Source: Marinilabiliales bacterium
GTDB taxonomy: Bacteria > Bacteroidota > Bacteroidia > Bacteroidales > BM523
Assembly: GCA_002869425.1 (NCBI GenBank)
Contig: PKSZ01000295.1
Span: 1 to 6,665, forward strand
Direction: 5' to 3'
DNA: 6,665 bases
Shown: positions 1 through 6,045 of the stretch, in pieces
Position numbering within the stretch: the first letter of the stretch is position 1
Layout: each line of letters starts with the position of its first letter
Notes under the pieces: model-generated
Database searches by the model: none
Told to the model about the DNA's origin: nothing
What the model saw: only the letters and a program-made list of their open reading frames with translations
Made by a program: the position numbers and the translations under genes

Positions 1-772
1 AGAACCAACTATTGCTCTTCGAATGCCCGCAGCACCACCCAAAGGAGAGTCAAAACCGGGTTGGTGGATAACAAAAAAACTGGCAGAAAAGTTAAATCTG
101 GAAGAGTACTTTGCCTATGATCATATTGAGGATATGCTTGATTGGCAGTTAAAACAAATCGGATCTTCTCTTGATGAAATGAAGAAAATTGGTGTAAAGA
201 AAATCCAGCGAACGTATGACGATCTATATTTTGCACCCGGGGAAGATGTTGAATTTTATACCAATACGGGAAAAATAGAATTATATTCCACGGCCTTTGA
301 GGCTGAAGGATTTGATCCAATGCCGAAATTCACAGCACATCCCGAACCACCCTCAGGATTCTACAGGCTCATTTACGGAAGAGCCCCAATGCATACTTTT
401 ACAAGAACTGCTAATAATCCGAATCTTACAGACCTAATGGAAGAAAATACAGTTTGGATAAATCCGAAAGTAGCGAAAAAGTGGGGGTTAGAAAACGATC
501 AATATATTTATCTAAAGAATCAGGATAATGTTGTTTCCAGTTTTCCGATTAAAATAAGAATTACTGAAAGAATCCGTTACGATTCCGTATATATGGTTCA
601 CGGATTTGGTCATTCCAATAAAAAGCTAAGACAAGCTCACGGAAAAGGAGCCAGTGATGCAGAACTAATAACCAATGTTATGCTTGATCCAATTATGGGA
701 GGAACAGGAATGCGGGGCAACTTTGTTACTTTTTTAACTGAAAAACCAGTATCCGAGGAGGTTGAATCATGA
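1..772 (+). CDS. Molybdopterin oxidoreductase catalytic subunit, C-terminal part (polysulfide/thiosulfate reductase-like), 5' end outside window
   Basis: This is the C-terminal ~256 residues of a Mo/W-bisPGD oxidoreductase; the frame is open from base 2, so the gene begins upstream. Seen: a 'TGKIEL' strand (about nt 266-283), which typically precedes the last domain, then the molybdopterin-dinucleotide-binding domain from about nt 356, with 'YRLIYGRAPMHT', 'RTANNPNL', 'WINPKVAKKWGL' and a 'GGTGMRGNFV' end (about nt 698-727). These match the PsrA/PhsA/TtrA/SreA branch of the DMSO reductase family, whose members reduce polysulfide, thiosulfate, tetrathionate or sulfur; sulfite-oxidizing SoeA is a relative. 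The ATGA overlap with the Fe-S subunit and the following NrfD-type gene support a three-subunit complex. Sulfur-handling neighbours favour a sulfur substrate, but that is inference. The N-terminal Fe-S motif, the Mo ligand and any Tat signal lie outside the window, so side of membrane and substrate are undecided. Confidence 0.9.
   Translation, partial: EPTIALRMPAAPPKGESKPGWWITKKLAEKLNLEEYFAYDHIEDMLDWQLKQIGSSLDEMKKIGVKKIQRTYDDLYFAPGEDVEFYTNTGKIELYSTAFEAEGFDPMPKFTAHPEPPSGFYRLIYGRAPMHTFTRTANNPNLTDLMEENTVWINPKVAKKWGLENDQYIYLKNQDNVVSSFPIKIRITERIRYDSVYMVHGFGHSNKKLRQAHGKGASDAELITNVMLDPIMGGTGMRGNFVTFLTEKPVSEEVES
755..761 (+). promoter_or_regulatory. Shine-Dalgarno sequence of the ferredoxin-type subunit
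   Basis: GAGGAGG lies 7 nt before the ATG at 769, inside the end of the upstream gene. It is the only strong Shine-Dalgarno match at any start in the operon and supports the ATGA-overlapping start. The other genes have A/T-rich leaders without one, as is common in Bacteroidota. Confidence 0.7.
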
Positions 773-1302
773 GATACGCAATGGCTATTGACACCAAAAA
801 ATGTGTAGGCTGCAGCGACTGTGTTGTAGCATGCCAAACAGAAAATAATGTTCCCATAGGGTATTGTCGAGATTGGGTGGTTGAAGTTGTAGATGGCACT
901 TATCCTCAACTGGAAATTGAAATTCGTTCAGAAAGATGTAATCACTGCGACAACTCCCCTTGCGTTAGGTGCTGTCCAACCGGTGCCAGTCACTACTCAG
1001 ATGGAGGTATTGTGTTGGTTACAGAACACAAATGCATTGGCTGTGCAGCTTGTATTCAATCATGTCCATACGATGCAAGGTTTTCTCATCCTGATGGTTA
1101 TGTTGACAAATGTACATTTTGTAATCACAGAATTCAAAAGGGAGAACAACCAGCATGTGTTGAGGTTTGTCCAACAAAATGCATGTACTTTGGCGACCTT
1201 GAAGACCCCAACAGCGATGTTTCTGTGATTCTTAAAAAGAGAAAATATAAGGTCCTTGCTCCGGAAGCCGGAACTAAACCGCATATTTATTTTCTTATAT
1301 AA
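769..1302 (+). CDS. Four [4Fe-4S] cluster ferredoxin-type electron transfer subunit (PsrB/PhsB/NrfC family)
   Basis: A 177-residue electron-transfer subunit that passes electrons between the membrane quinone subunit and the molybdenum subunit. Sixteen cluster cysteines fall in four groups: C12-C15-C18-C22; C57-C60-C65-C69 followed by P70; C89-C92-C95-C99 followed by P100; and C115-C118, then C130-C134 followed by P135. This is the usual PsrB/DmsB/NrfC arrangement, at a normal length. C33 and C68 are extra cysteines; C68 sits directly next to ligand C69. There is no signal peptide, which fits a subunit that stays cytoplasmic or is co-exported with its Tat-borne partner. The start is fixed by the GAGGAGG site and the 4-nt overlap with the catalytic subunit gene, implying translational coupling. 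A related dehydrogenase or Soe-type subunit would look the same, so the family is certain but the substrate is not. Confidence 0.95.
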   Translation: MRYAMAIDTKKCVGCSDCVVACQTENNVPIGYCRDWVVEVVDGTYPQLEIEIRSERCNHCDNSPCVRCCPTGASHYSDGGIVLVTEHKCIGCAACIQSCPYDARFSHPDGYVDKCTFCNHRIQKGEQPACVEVCPTKCMYFGDLEDPNSDVSVILKKRKYKVLAPEAGTKPHIYFLI

Positions 1303-1323
1303 TAAAAGATAAAGCTATACACC

Positions 1324-2316
1324 ATGAAAGAAGAATTAATCATAAGCGGCAGAGAAAATTTCCTGATTGATCCATATATCCATATTTGGGAATGGCAAAT
1401 TCCGGTGTACCTTTTCATTGGTGGACTGGCTGCAGGTCTCATTTTCTTTTCAAGCCTCTATTTTATCCAGGGCAAAGAAGAAAAAATGCCTTTCATTGTA
1501 AAAATCATCCCTACACTTGTTCCTCTTTTACTTGTGTTTGGATTGTTTGCACTATTTCTCGACCTGAAACATAAACTATACTTCTGGCAGCTTTACACAA
1601 CTATAAAACTGGAATCTCCCATGTCCTGGGGTGCCTGGACACTGATGATTGTCACACCTTTAAGTATAGTTTGGTCCCTATCATACCTGAAGGAAATTTT
1701 TGAGCATTGGCAAAAAAATTACCCCCTTCTCTACAAGTTAACTTCCTGGATTGAAAAACTCATTCTGCGACTTGGCATTTTTCGTTCCATTATCAAGTTG
1801 GGCATAAAGCAAAGAAAACCTATAGCCTGGATTATGCTCGTAATGTCAGTGATTCTGGGGATTTATACAGGAATACTACTATCAGCATTTAATGCACGGC
1901 CGCTATGGAATACTTCCATTCTAGGACCTTTGTTTCTAGTTTCAGGATTTTCAACAGCAGCGGCTACAATTCTCTTATTTACAAAAGATAAAAGTGAACA
2001 AAAATTATTCAGCAAAATAGATCTTTTGCTTATTGCAATTGAAATATTCCTGATTATTCATCTTTTTATGGGATTTTTAGCCAGCACAACTGTTCAAATT
2101 GAAGCTGCACAACTTTTCCTGGGTGGCCCCTTCACAGTTTCATTCTGGGTATTTGTTGTATTCATTGGATTGATTATTCCGGCTATTCTGGAGGTACTGG
2201 AGCTCAAAGGGTTTCATATTCCTGTTGCTATACCTGCCATACTTATATTAATTGGGGGATTAATTCTCAGATTTATTATTGTTGAAGCAGGTCAAATCAC
2301 AAGATACCTTTATTAA
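1324..2316 (+). CDS. NrfD/PsrC-family polytopic membrane subunit (quinone-interacting)
   Basis: A 330-residue integral membrane protein of the NrfD/PsrC family, which exchanges electrons between the quinone pool and the Fe-S subunit. Family landmarks in order: 'WEWQIPVYLFIGGLAAG' (about 22-38), 'LDLKHKLYFW' (79-88), 'SPMSWGAW' (98-105), 'YTGILLSAFNARPLWNT' (181-197), 'GPLFLVSGFSTAAA' shortly after, and an 'LRFIIVEAGQ' ending. I count about eight hydrophobic helices, near 26-48, 57-79, 100-122, 167-188, 199-217, 232-255, 268-292 and 299-318. Residues 123-165 form a long, basic, partly amphipathic stretch between helices 3 and 4. The start follows the Fe-S gene by 21 nt with no Shine-Dalgarno. 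Gene order (Mo subunit, Fe-S subunit, this) matches psr/phs/sre and soe operons; a heme-free quinone link to a sulfur-compound reductase is the likeliest role. Confidence 0.93.
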   Translation: MKEELIISGRENFLIDPYIHIWEWQIPVYLFIGGLAAGLIFFSSLYFIQGKEEKMPFIVKIIPTLVPLLLVFGLFALFLDLKHKLYFWQLYTTIKLESPMSWGAWTLMIVTPLSIVWSLSYLKEIFEHWQKNYPLLYKLTSWIEKLILRLGIFRSIIKLGIKQRKPIAWIMLVMSVILGIYTGILLSAFNARPLWNTSILGPLFLVSGFSTAAATILLFTKDKSEQKLFSKIDLLLIAIEIFLIIHLFMGFLASTTVQIEAAQLFLGGPFTVSFWVFVVFIGLIIPAILEVLELKGFHIPVAIPAILILIGGLILRFIIVEAGQITRYLY

Positions 2317-2326
2317 AACTTATATT

Positions 2327-2845
2327 ATGAAGGAAAAAAGTAAAAAATACATGAATTCATACCTGGCAGGTTTTCTTCTGGGTTTAACCTTACTCGCTGC
2401 TTTCTTTTTTACAGGCAGAGGGCTTGGTGCTAGTGGCGCACCAAAGAGTGTAATTGTTGCTGCTGTGGATCTTGTTGCTCATGAGCACGCAAAAAGCAGT
2501 CCCTTCTACAGTAAATATATTGAGAAAGAAGAACCTCCCATAAAAGCATGGCTTGTCCTTGAAGTTTTGGGAGTTCTAATGGGAGGGCTTATAAGTGGAG
2601 CCTTGGCAGGAAGACTAAATCTCAAAATTGAACATTCTCCAAAAATTTCTTCAAAAACAAGATTGGTTTTTGCCTTGTTAGGGGGGATATTATTCGGGGC
2701 TGGAGCACAACTCGGACGAGGGTGTACCAGCGGAGCTGCTCTTAGTGGAATGGCTGTTTTATCTACAGCAGGCTTTGTCACTATGCTGGCAATATTCGGA
2801 ACAGGCTATGTTCTGGCATTTTTCGTCAAAAAATTATGGATTTAA
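2327..2845 (+). CDS. YeeE/YedE (Sulf_transp) family half-transporter, first gene of the pair
   Basis: A 172-residue membrane protein of the YeeE/YedE family, which includes the thiosulfate uptake protein TsuA. Seen: a hydrophobic helix at about 12-30 followed by 'GRGLGASGAP'; an extramembrane segment at about 50-72; helices at about 75-95, 113-130 and 145-166; and the family motif 'GAGAQLGRGCTSG' with Cys133, equivalent to the conserved GCTSG cysteine thought to handle sulfur in TsuA. Full-length relatives hold two such repeats in one chain; here the second is a separate gene 10 nt downstream. I chose ATG 2327 because the in-frame ATG at 2279 lies inside the NrfD gene and would add a polar 16-residue extension; ATG 2351 is also possible. 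Substrate (thiosulfate, sulfide or another sulfane-sulfur compound) is inferred from family and operon. Confidence 0.88.
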   Translation: MKEKSKKYMNSYLAGFLLGLTLLAAFFFTGRGLGASGAPKSVIVAAVDLVAHEHAKSSPFYSKYIEKEEPPIKAWLVLEVLGVLMGGLISGALAGRLNLKIEHSPKISSKTRLVFALLGGILFGAGAQLGRGCTSGAALSGMAVLSTAGFVTMLAIFGTGYVLAFFVKKLWI

Positions 2846-2855
2846 ATTTTTAATT

Positions 2856-3446
2856 ATGGGACCTTTAATTGCACAAGGAGTAATAAGCTCAGAATGGAAT
2901 TATGTTATAGCCTTCATGATAGGTATTTCATTTGGATTTGTTTTAGAAAGAGCTGGATTTAGTAGCTCAAGAGTCCTTGCAGGTGTTTTTTATGGCTATG
3001 ACTTTACTGTTTTAAGAGTTTTCTTTACAGCAGCCATAACTGCAATGCTTGGACTTTTATATTTTAATTATCTGGGGTGGATTGACTTAAGCCTTATTTA
3101 TGTTAACCCAACCTTTTTATGGCCCGCTATTGTTGGAGGAGTTATAATGGGAGCTGGGTTCATCCTGGGTGGATTCTGTCCTGGAACCAGCGTATGTGCT
3201 GCAGCAATAGGAAAAATCGATGCCATGATATTTTTGGTGGGTATTTTTCTGGGTATCTTCATCTTTGCTGAAGGATATCCCTTATTTAAAGAATTTTACA
3301 TGAGTAGCAACCTGGGTGATATAAAAGTTTTTGACTCACTGGGCATTTCAGAAGGTCTCTTTGCTTTTGCATTAATTGTTATTGCACTTATTGCATTCAT
3401 TGTAACTGCCTGGATTCAAAATAGAACAAAAAAGGTTGAATATTAA
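2856..3446 (+). CDS. YeeE/YedE (Sulf_transp) family half-transporter, second gene of the pair
   Basis: A 196-residue membrane protein, the second YeeE/YedE repeat. Motifs: 'FGFVLERAGF' (26-35), 'GAGFILGGFCPGTSVCAAAIGKIDA' at about 99-123, with Cys108 in the CPGTS motif and an extra Cys114, and a final helix at about 167-187 before a basic end. Hydrophobic helices lie near 14-30, 52-73, 88-106, 122-140 and 167-187. It is expected to pair with the preceding 172-residue gene so that the two conserved cysteines line one pore, as in the single-chain relatives. ATG 2856 is chosen, 10 nt after the previous stop; a longer frame from 2745 would overlap the upstream gene by about 100 nt and add a non-family N-terminus. 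No Shine-Dalgarno is present. Substrate is inferred only from family and neighbours. Confidence 0.9.
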   Translation: MGPLIAQGVISSEWNYVIAFMIGISFGFVLERAGFSSSRVLAGVFYGYDFTVLRVFFTAAITAMLGLLYFNYLGWIDLSLIYVNPTFLWPAIVGGVIMGAGFILGGFCPGTSVCAAAIGKIDAMIFLVGIFLGIFIFAEGYPLFKEFYMSSNLGDIKVFDSLGISEGLFAFALIVIALIAFIVTAWIQNRTKKVEY

Positions 3447-3458
3447 TAATTCAAAATC

Positions 3459-4073
3459 ATGAATAAAAAATATATCTTTCCTGTAATTATATTATTACTC
3501 CTTGGAGCAATACTTCTTTTAATTCCGCATAAAGACAATAGCCAAAAAGAATTATCTGCAGAACAATTGCTCTTGGAAATGAATGGAATCAGTAGATTTT
3601 TCTCTACAGAAAAAGTAGCAGATATGATGATCAACAAGGATCCTTCTCTTTTACTTATTGATGTTAGGCCTCAAGAAAAATATAAAGAATTTCATTTGCC
3701 GGGAGCTATAAATATTCCCATTGACAGCTTCCTGACAGAAACATGGAAACCATATCTAAATCAGATAGCAATGAATAATATCTTTTATTCAAATGGAACA
3801 TCCTTAGCCGATGCAGCATGGATGATTTGCAGAAGACAAAATTTCAACAATAATTATGTACTTGAAGGGGGATTAAATGCATGGGTAGAAACTGTATTGA
3901 AACCTGAAAAACCTGTCACAGATAACCCTTCCGAAGAATTTAACAAGTACCAACAACAAAAAGGAGCCAGTATTTTTTTTGGAGGAGGTGACGCAGGAGC
4001 TGAATCAAATATTACAGCCCCAGTACCCAAAGTTCAGGTGAAAAAGAAGAAAAAAGTACAGGGAGGATGTTAA
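3459..4073 (+). CDS. Exported rhodanese-domain protein lacking the catalytic loop cysteine, with C-terminal KKKKKVQGGC tail
   Basis: A 204-residue protein. Residues 5-22 are a hydrophobic signal anchor or signal peptide, without a lipobox. A single rhodanese fold covers about 47-147: 'LLLIDVRPQEKY' (64-75), 'FHLPGAINIP' (78-87), the active-site loop 'FYSNGTSLADAAW' (109-121) and 'LEGGLNAW' (135-142). In active rhodaneses the loop begins with a persulfide-forming Cys; here that position is Ser111, so the domain should not work as a classical sulfurtransferase and may bind sulfur species or partner proteins. Its only cysteines are Cys124 and the last residue, Cys204. After the domain come a Gln/Gly/Ala linker (about 160-194), five lysines (195-199) and VQGGC (200-204). 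The start follows the transporter pair by 12 nt. Role in envelope sulfur handling is inferred. Confidence 0.88.
   Translation: MNKKYIFPVIILLLLGAILLLIPHKDNSQKELSAEQLLLEMNGISRFFSTEKVADMMINKDPSLLLIDVRPQEKYKEFHLPGAINIPIDSFLTETWKPYLNQIAMNNIFYSNGTSLADAAWMICRRQNFNNNYVLEGGLNAWVETVLKPEKPVTDNPSEEFNKYQQQKGASIFFGGGDAGAESNITAPVPKVQVKKKKKVQGGC
4041..4070 (+). other. Tail 1: codons for KKKKKVQGGC
   Basis: The last ten sense codons of the first rhodanese gene. The final five read GTA CAG GGA GGA TGT (VQGGC), and the stop follows directly. The same peptide ends the next two genes with different synonymous codons. Confidence 0.9.
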
Positions 4074-4090
4074 AACTTAAACTCATAAAC

Positions 4091-4708
4091 ATGAGAAAAC
4101 AAATACATATTTTATCAGTATTCATAATTTGTAGTAGCATTCTCATAGGATGCACAAGCAATAAAAATGATGATCTCAATTATAAAATTAGCATTAATGA
4201 AAGCCTAGGTGCTATATTAAAAGATAGCAGCAGAGTATCACCGGAAAAAATGGCAGATATTATTTACAACAATAACACCCAATTCCGGTTGATTGATATT
4301 CGAAATCCAAACGATTATATTAAAGGTCATGTTCCGGGAGCAATAAATATTCCGGGGCACGATATTCTAAACCCACAATACAAAAAATATCTCAATCAGG
4401 ATGATGTTATCAATATTTTGTACTGCCATTCCGCAATGAAAGCAACAGAAGCATGGTTTTTACTTTTTCAGTTAGGCTATAAAAACAATCTATACTTTCA
4501 TGGAGGTTATCATTACATCAAAGAAAACATACTTGATGCTTATAAAGTAAACAGCTCTATGGGCTATGATGAAAAAGAAAAGTATGATTATAATGCGATC
4601 ATGAAATCACTGGGAGCAAAGTCTTCAGGTACATCTTCAAGTATTTCTGCTCCCGCATTAAATGCACCCATTACAAAAAAGAAAAAAGCTGTCCAGGGAG
4701 GCTGCTAA
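4091..4708 (+). CDS. Single-domain rhodanese lipoprotein with C-terminal KKKKAVQGGC tail
   Basis: A 205-residue lipoprotein with a rhodanese-like domain. The signal sequence is residues 1-20 with lipobox 'LIGC' and lipidated Cys21. Domain landmarks are 'FRLIDIRNPNDY' (65-76), 'GHVPGAINIPG' (79-89), the loop 'LYCHSAMKATEAW' (110-122) with candidate catalytic Cys112, and 'FHGGYHY' (136-142). The loop is CxxxxK rather than the common CxxGxR/S, so specificity may be unusual. A Ser/Ala/Pro-rich linker (about 173-195) leads to four lysines (196-199), Ala, and VQGGC (201-205). I chose ATG 4091 because it puts the lipobox at a normal distance; the in-frame ATG at 4067 would overlap the previous gene's stop and add eight residues. 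It is 17 nt downstream of the previous rhodanese gene. Likely periplasmic or outer-membrane attached; the sulfur acceptor or donor is unknown. Confidence 0.9.
   Translation: MRKQIHILSVFIICSSILIGCTSNKNDDLNYKISINESLGAILKDSSRVSPEKMADIIYNNNTQFRLIDIRNPNDYIKGHVPGAINIPGHDILNPQYKKYLNQDDVINILYCHSAMKATEAWFLLFQLGYKNNLYFHGGYHYIKENILDAYKVNSSMGYDEKEKYDYNAIMKSLGAKSSGTSSSISAPALNAPITKKKKAVQGGC
4676..4705 (+). other. Tail 2: codons for KKKKAVQGGC
   Basis: The last ten sense codons of the second rhodanese gene. The final five read GTC CAG GGA GGC TGC (VQGGC), differing synonymously from tail 1 at the Val, fourth (Gly) and Cys codons. Confidence 0.9.
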
Positions 4709-4720
4709 AAAATTCCGACT

Positions 4721-5860
4721 ATGAAAAATTTGATATCTGTAAGCATTACTATTATTTTTTTAATGGTTTTTAGCAACTGTTCTAACACAACCCAAGAAGT
4801 TAAAGTATTACAAGAAACCAAGCCTTCATCAGTAAATGAATTTGAATTGCTTATTTCACTTGTCGAGAAAGCCGGATTGACAATGAATAATCCAGAAGCC
4901 CCTTTCATTGTTGATGCTTTGGATGTTTTCTACAATAAGTCAAATTACCTGGTGATAGATATAAGAGATAGTCTTTTATACATTGACGGACATATTGATG
5001 GCGCTAAAAACATCAAGTTTTCAAAACTATTAAACTTCATGGAAACATCTGCAAAACCTGAAGGTTATGAAAAAGTAGTATTGGCATGCAATAATGGTCA
5101 GCAATCTGCATTTGCAACCACAGCGCTCAGAATGGCAGGATATGGAAACACATACTCTCTTCGCTGGGGCATGTCTTCCTGGTCGAAAAATCTTGCAGCT
5201 ACACAATGGGGACAAAAAATTTCAGATAAATACACCTCTGCACTGGTAACAGAGCAATATTCAAAAGCAAGATCAGAAAATAAACCAACCATCAATACGG
5301 GTAAAAAAGAAAGCATTCAAATACTGAAAAAAAGAGTCTCAACGGTCATAGAAAAAGGGTTTAAACCTTATAAAATAACCATAGATTCAGTTATGCAAAA
5401 TCCAGATCATTACTACATAATCAATTATTGGCCAGACACTATTTATAAACAAGGACATCTTCCCGGAGCCCATCAATATTTACCTAGAAACTCTCTAACA
5501 AGCACTACAGATTTATATACTTTACCAACCAATAAAGAAATTGTTGTGTATTGTTATACTGGCCAATTTTCTTCCGCAATTGCTGCATATCTCAACATAC
5601 TGGGATATAAATGTAAATCAATCGTATTTGGAGCAAATGGTTTTATGTATAACAGATTAGGAAGTTATGGAGAACAATGGCCAAGATTCAATCTTGCTGA
5701 AGATGCACTCAACCTACCATTGATAAAAGGAAATAAGCCATCGCTGGCAGATAGTCTAATTAACAGTGAAAAGAATACAGATAATTCTGTTGTCAGTACT
5801 CCTGTTCTACCTCCCCCACCTTCAGGAAATAAAAAGAAAAGAGTTCAAGGCGGATGTTAA
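4721..5860 (+). CDS. Tandem-domain rhodanese probable lipoprotein with C-terminal KKKRVQGGC tail
   Basis: A 379-residue exported protein. Residues 1-19 form a signal sequence ending in 'FSNC'; Cys20 is a probable lipidation site, although Asn before the Cys is atypical. Rhodanese domain 1 (about 60-160) has 'LVIDIRDSLLYIDGHIDGA' (77-95), the canonical loop 'CNNGQQS' (Cys123) and 'WGMSSW' (149-154). Domain 2 (about 215-320) has 'GHLPGAHQY' (245-253) and loop 'CYTGQFS' (Cys278), but the usual D-x-R after the first strand is N235-x-W237; 'GANGF' (304-308) closes the fold. Both loop cysteines are present, so both domains could carry persulfide. A Pro/Ser-rich linker (about 352-370, including four consecutive prolines) precedes K371-K373, R374 and VQGGC (375-379). 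It lies 12 nt after the second rhodanese gene and is last in the operon. Confidence 0.9.
   Translation: MKNLISVSITIIFLMVFSNCSNTTQEVKVLQETKPSSVNEFELLISLVEKAGLTMNNPEAPFIVDALDVFYNKSNYLVIDIRDSLLYIDGHIDGAKNIKFSKLLNFMETSAKPEGYEKVVLACNNGQQSAFATTALRMAGYGNTYSLRWGMSSWSKNLAATQWGQKISDKYTSALVTEQYSKARSENKPTINTGKKESIQILKKRVSTVIEKGFKPYKITIDSVMQNPDHYYIINYWPDTIYKQGHLPGAHQYLPRNSLTSTTDLYTLPTNKEIVVYCYTGQFSSAIAAYLNILGYKCKSIVFGANGFMYNRLGSYGEQWPRFNLAEDALNLPLIKGNKPSLADSLINSEKNTDNSVVSTPVLPPPPSGNKKKRVQGGC
5831..5857 (+). other. Tail 3: codons for KKKRVQGGC
   Basis: The last nine sense codons of the third rhodanese gene. The final five read GTT CAA GGC GGA TGT (VQGGC). Across the three tails every one of these five codons varies synonymously while the peptide is unchanged. 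Confidence 0.9.
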
Positions 5861-5922
5861 CATTACGCATCAAAGCATACATCTGCAGGGTTGAATTTAT
5901 AGGCTGTTAGAGAATGAAGCTA

Positions 5923-6045
5923 CTATTGATTTTCTGGTGTATATCTAAAGTTCACAGGCAATTGCAAGCTTACTTTTACTGGTTTACCATTTTATTCGTC
6001 TGGTTTATAGTTAGGCATTAAACTTACTACCCTAACTGCATGATT
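5923..6045 (-). pseudogene. Remnant of a TonB C-terminal domain (energy transducer TonB family)
   Basis: Reading the minus strand from 6045 to the TAG at 5925-5923 gives 'NHAVRVVSLMPNYKPDE', an in-frame TAA (5994-5992), then 'NGKPVKVSLQLPVNFRY' and a short end. This matches the closing part of Bacteroidota TonB C-terminal domains, whose usual pattern is 'EAxRVVxxMPxWKPGxQxGKPVxVxxxLPVxF'. The TAA sits where Gln or Arg is usual, as expected of a CAA-to-TAA change. The first ~50 residues of the domain are not recognisable, and no start codon is available in this frame. The 5' part overlaps, in another frame, the continuation of the small secreted protein gene. I take it as a decayed fragment; the family match is by eye. 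Confidence 0.7.

Noticed and set aside
2279..2326. Upstream in-frame ATG extending the first YeeE/YedE gene
   Set aside because: It lies inside the NrfD gene and adds a polar N-terminus without family resemblance; ATG 2327, just after the NrfD stop, is the natural start.
2745..2855. Longer start for the second YeeE/YedE gene
   Set aside because: It would overlap the conserved C-terminal helix of the first half-gene by about 100 nt; the translation there is an out-of-frame shadow of it.
3973..3980. Run of eight T in the first rhodanese gene as a slippage or phase-variation tract
   Set aside because: It encodes Ile-Phe-Phe in frame, and a single tract of this length in A+T-rich DNA is not enough evidence of phase variation.
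4675..4681. A AAA AAG heptamer resembling a -1 ribosomal frameshift site in the second rhodanese gene
   Set aside because: It arises from the lysine codons of the tail; the other two genes lack the exact heptamer, and the zero-frame VQGGC end is conserved, so no frameshift is implied.
5854..5863. Palindrome ATGTTAACAT at the end of the last rhodanese gene, as a terminator or operator
   Set aside because: The stem is short and A/T-rich, has no following T-run, and overlaps the Cys and stop codons; it is probably chance.
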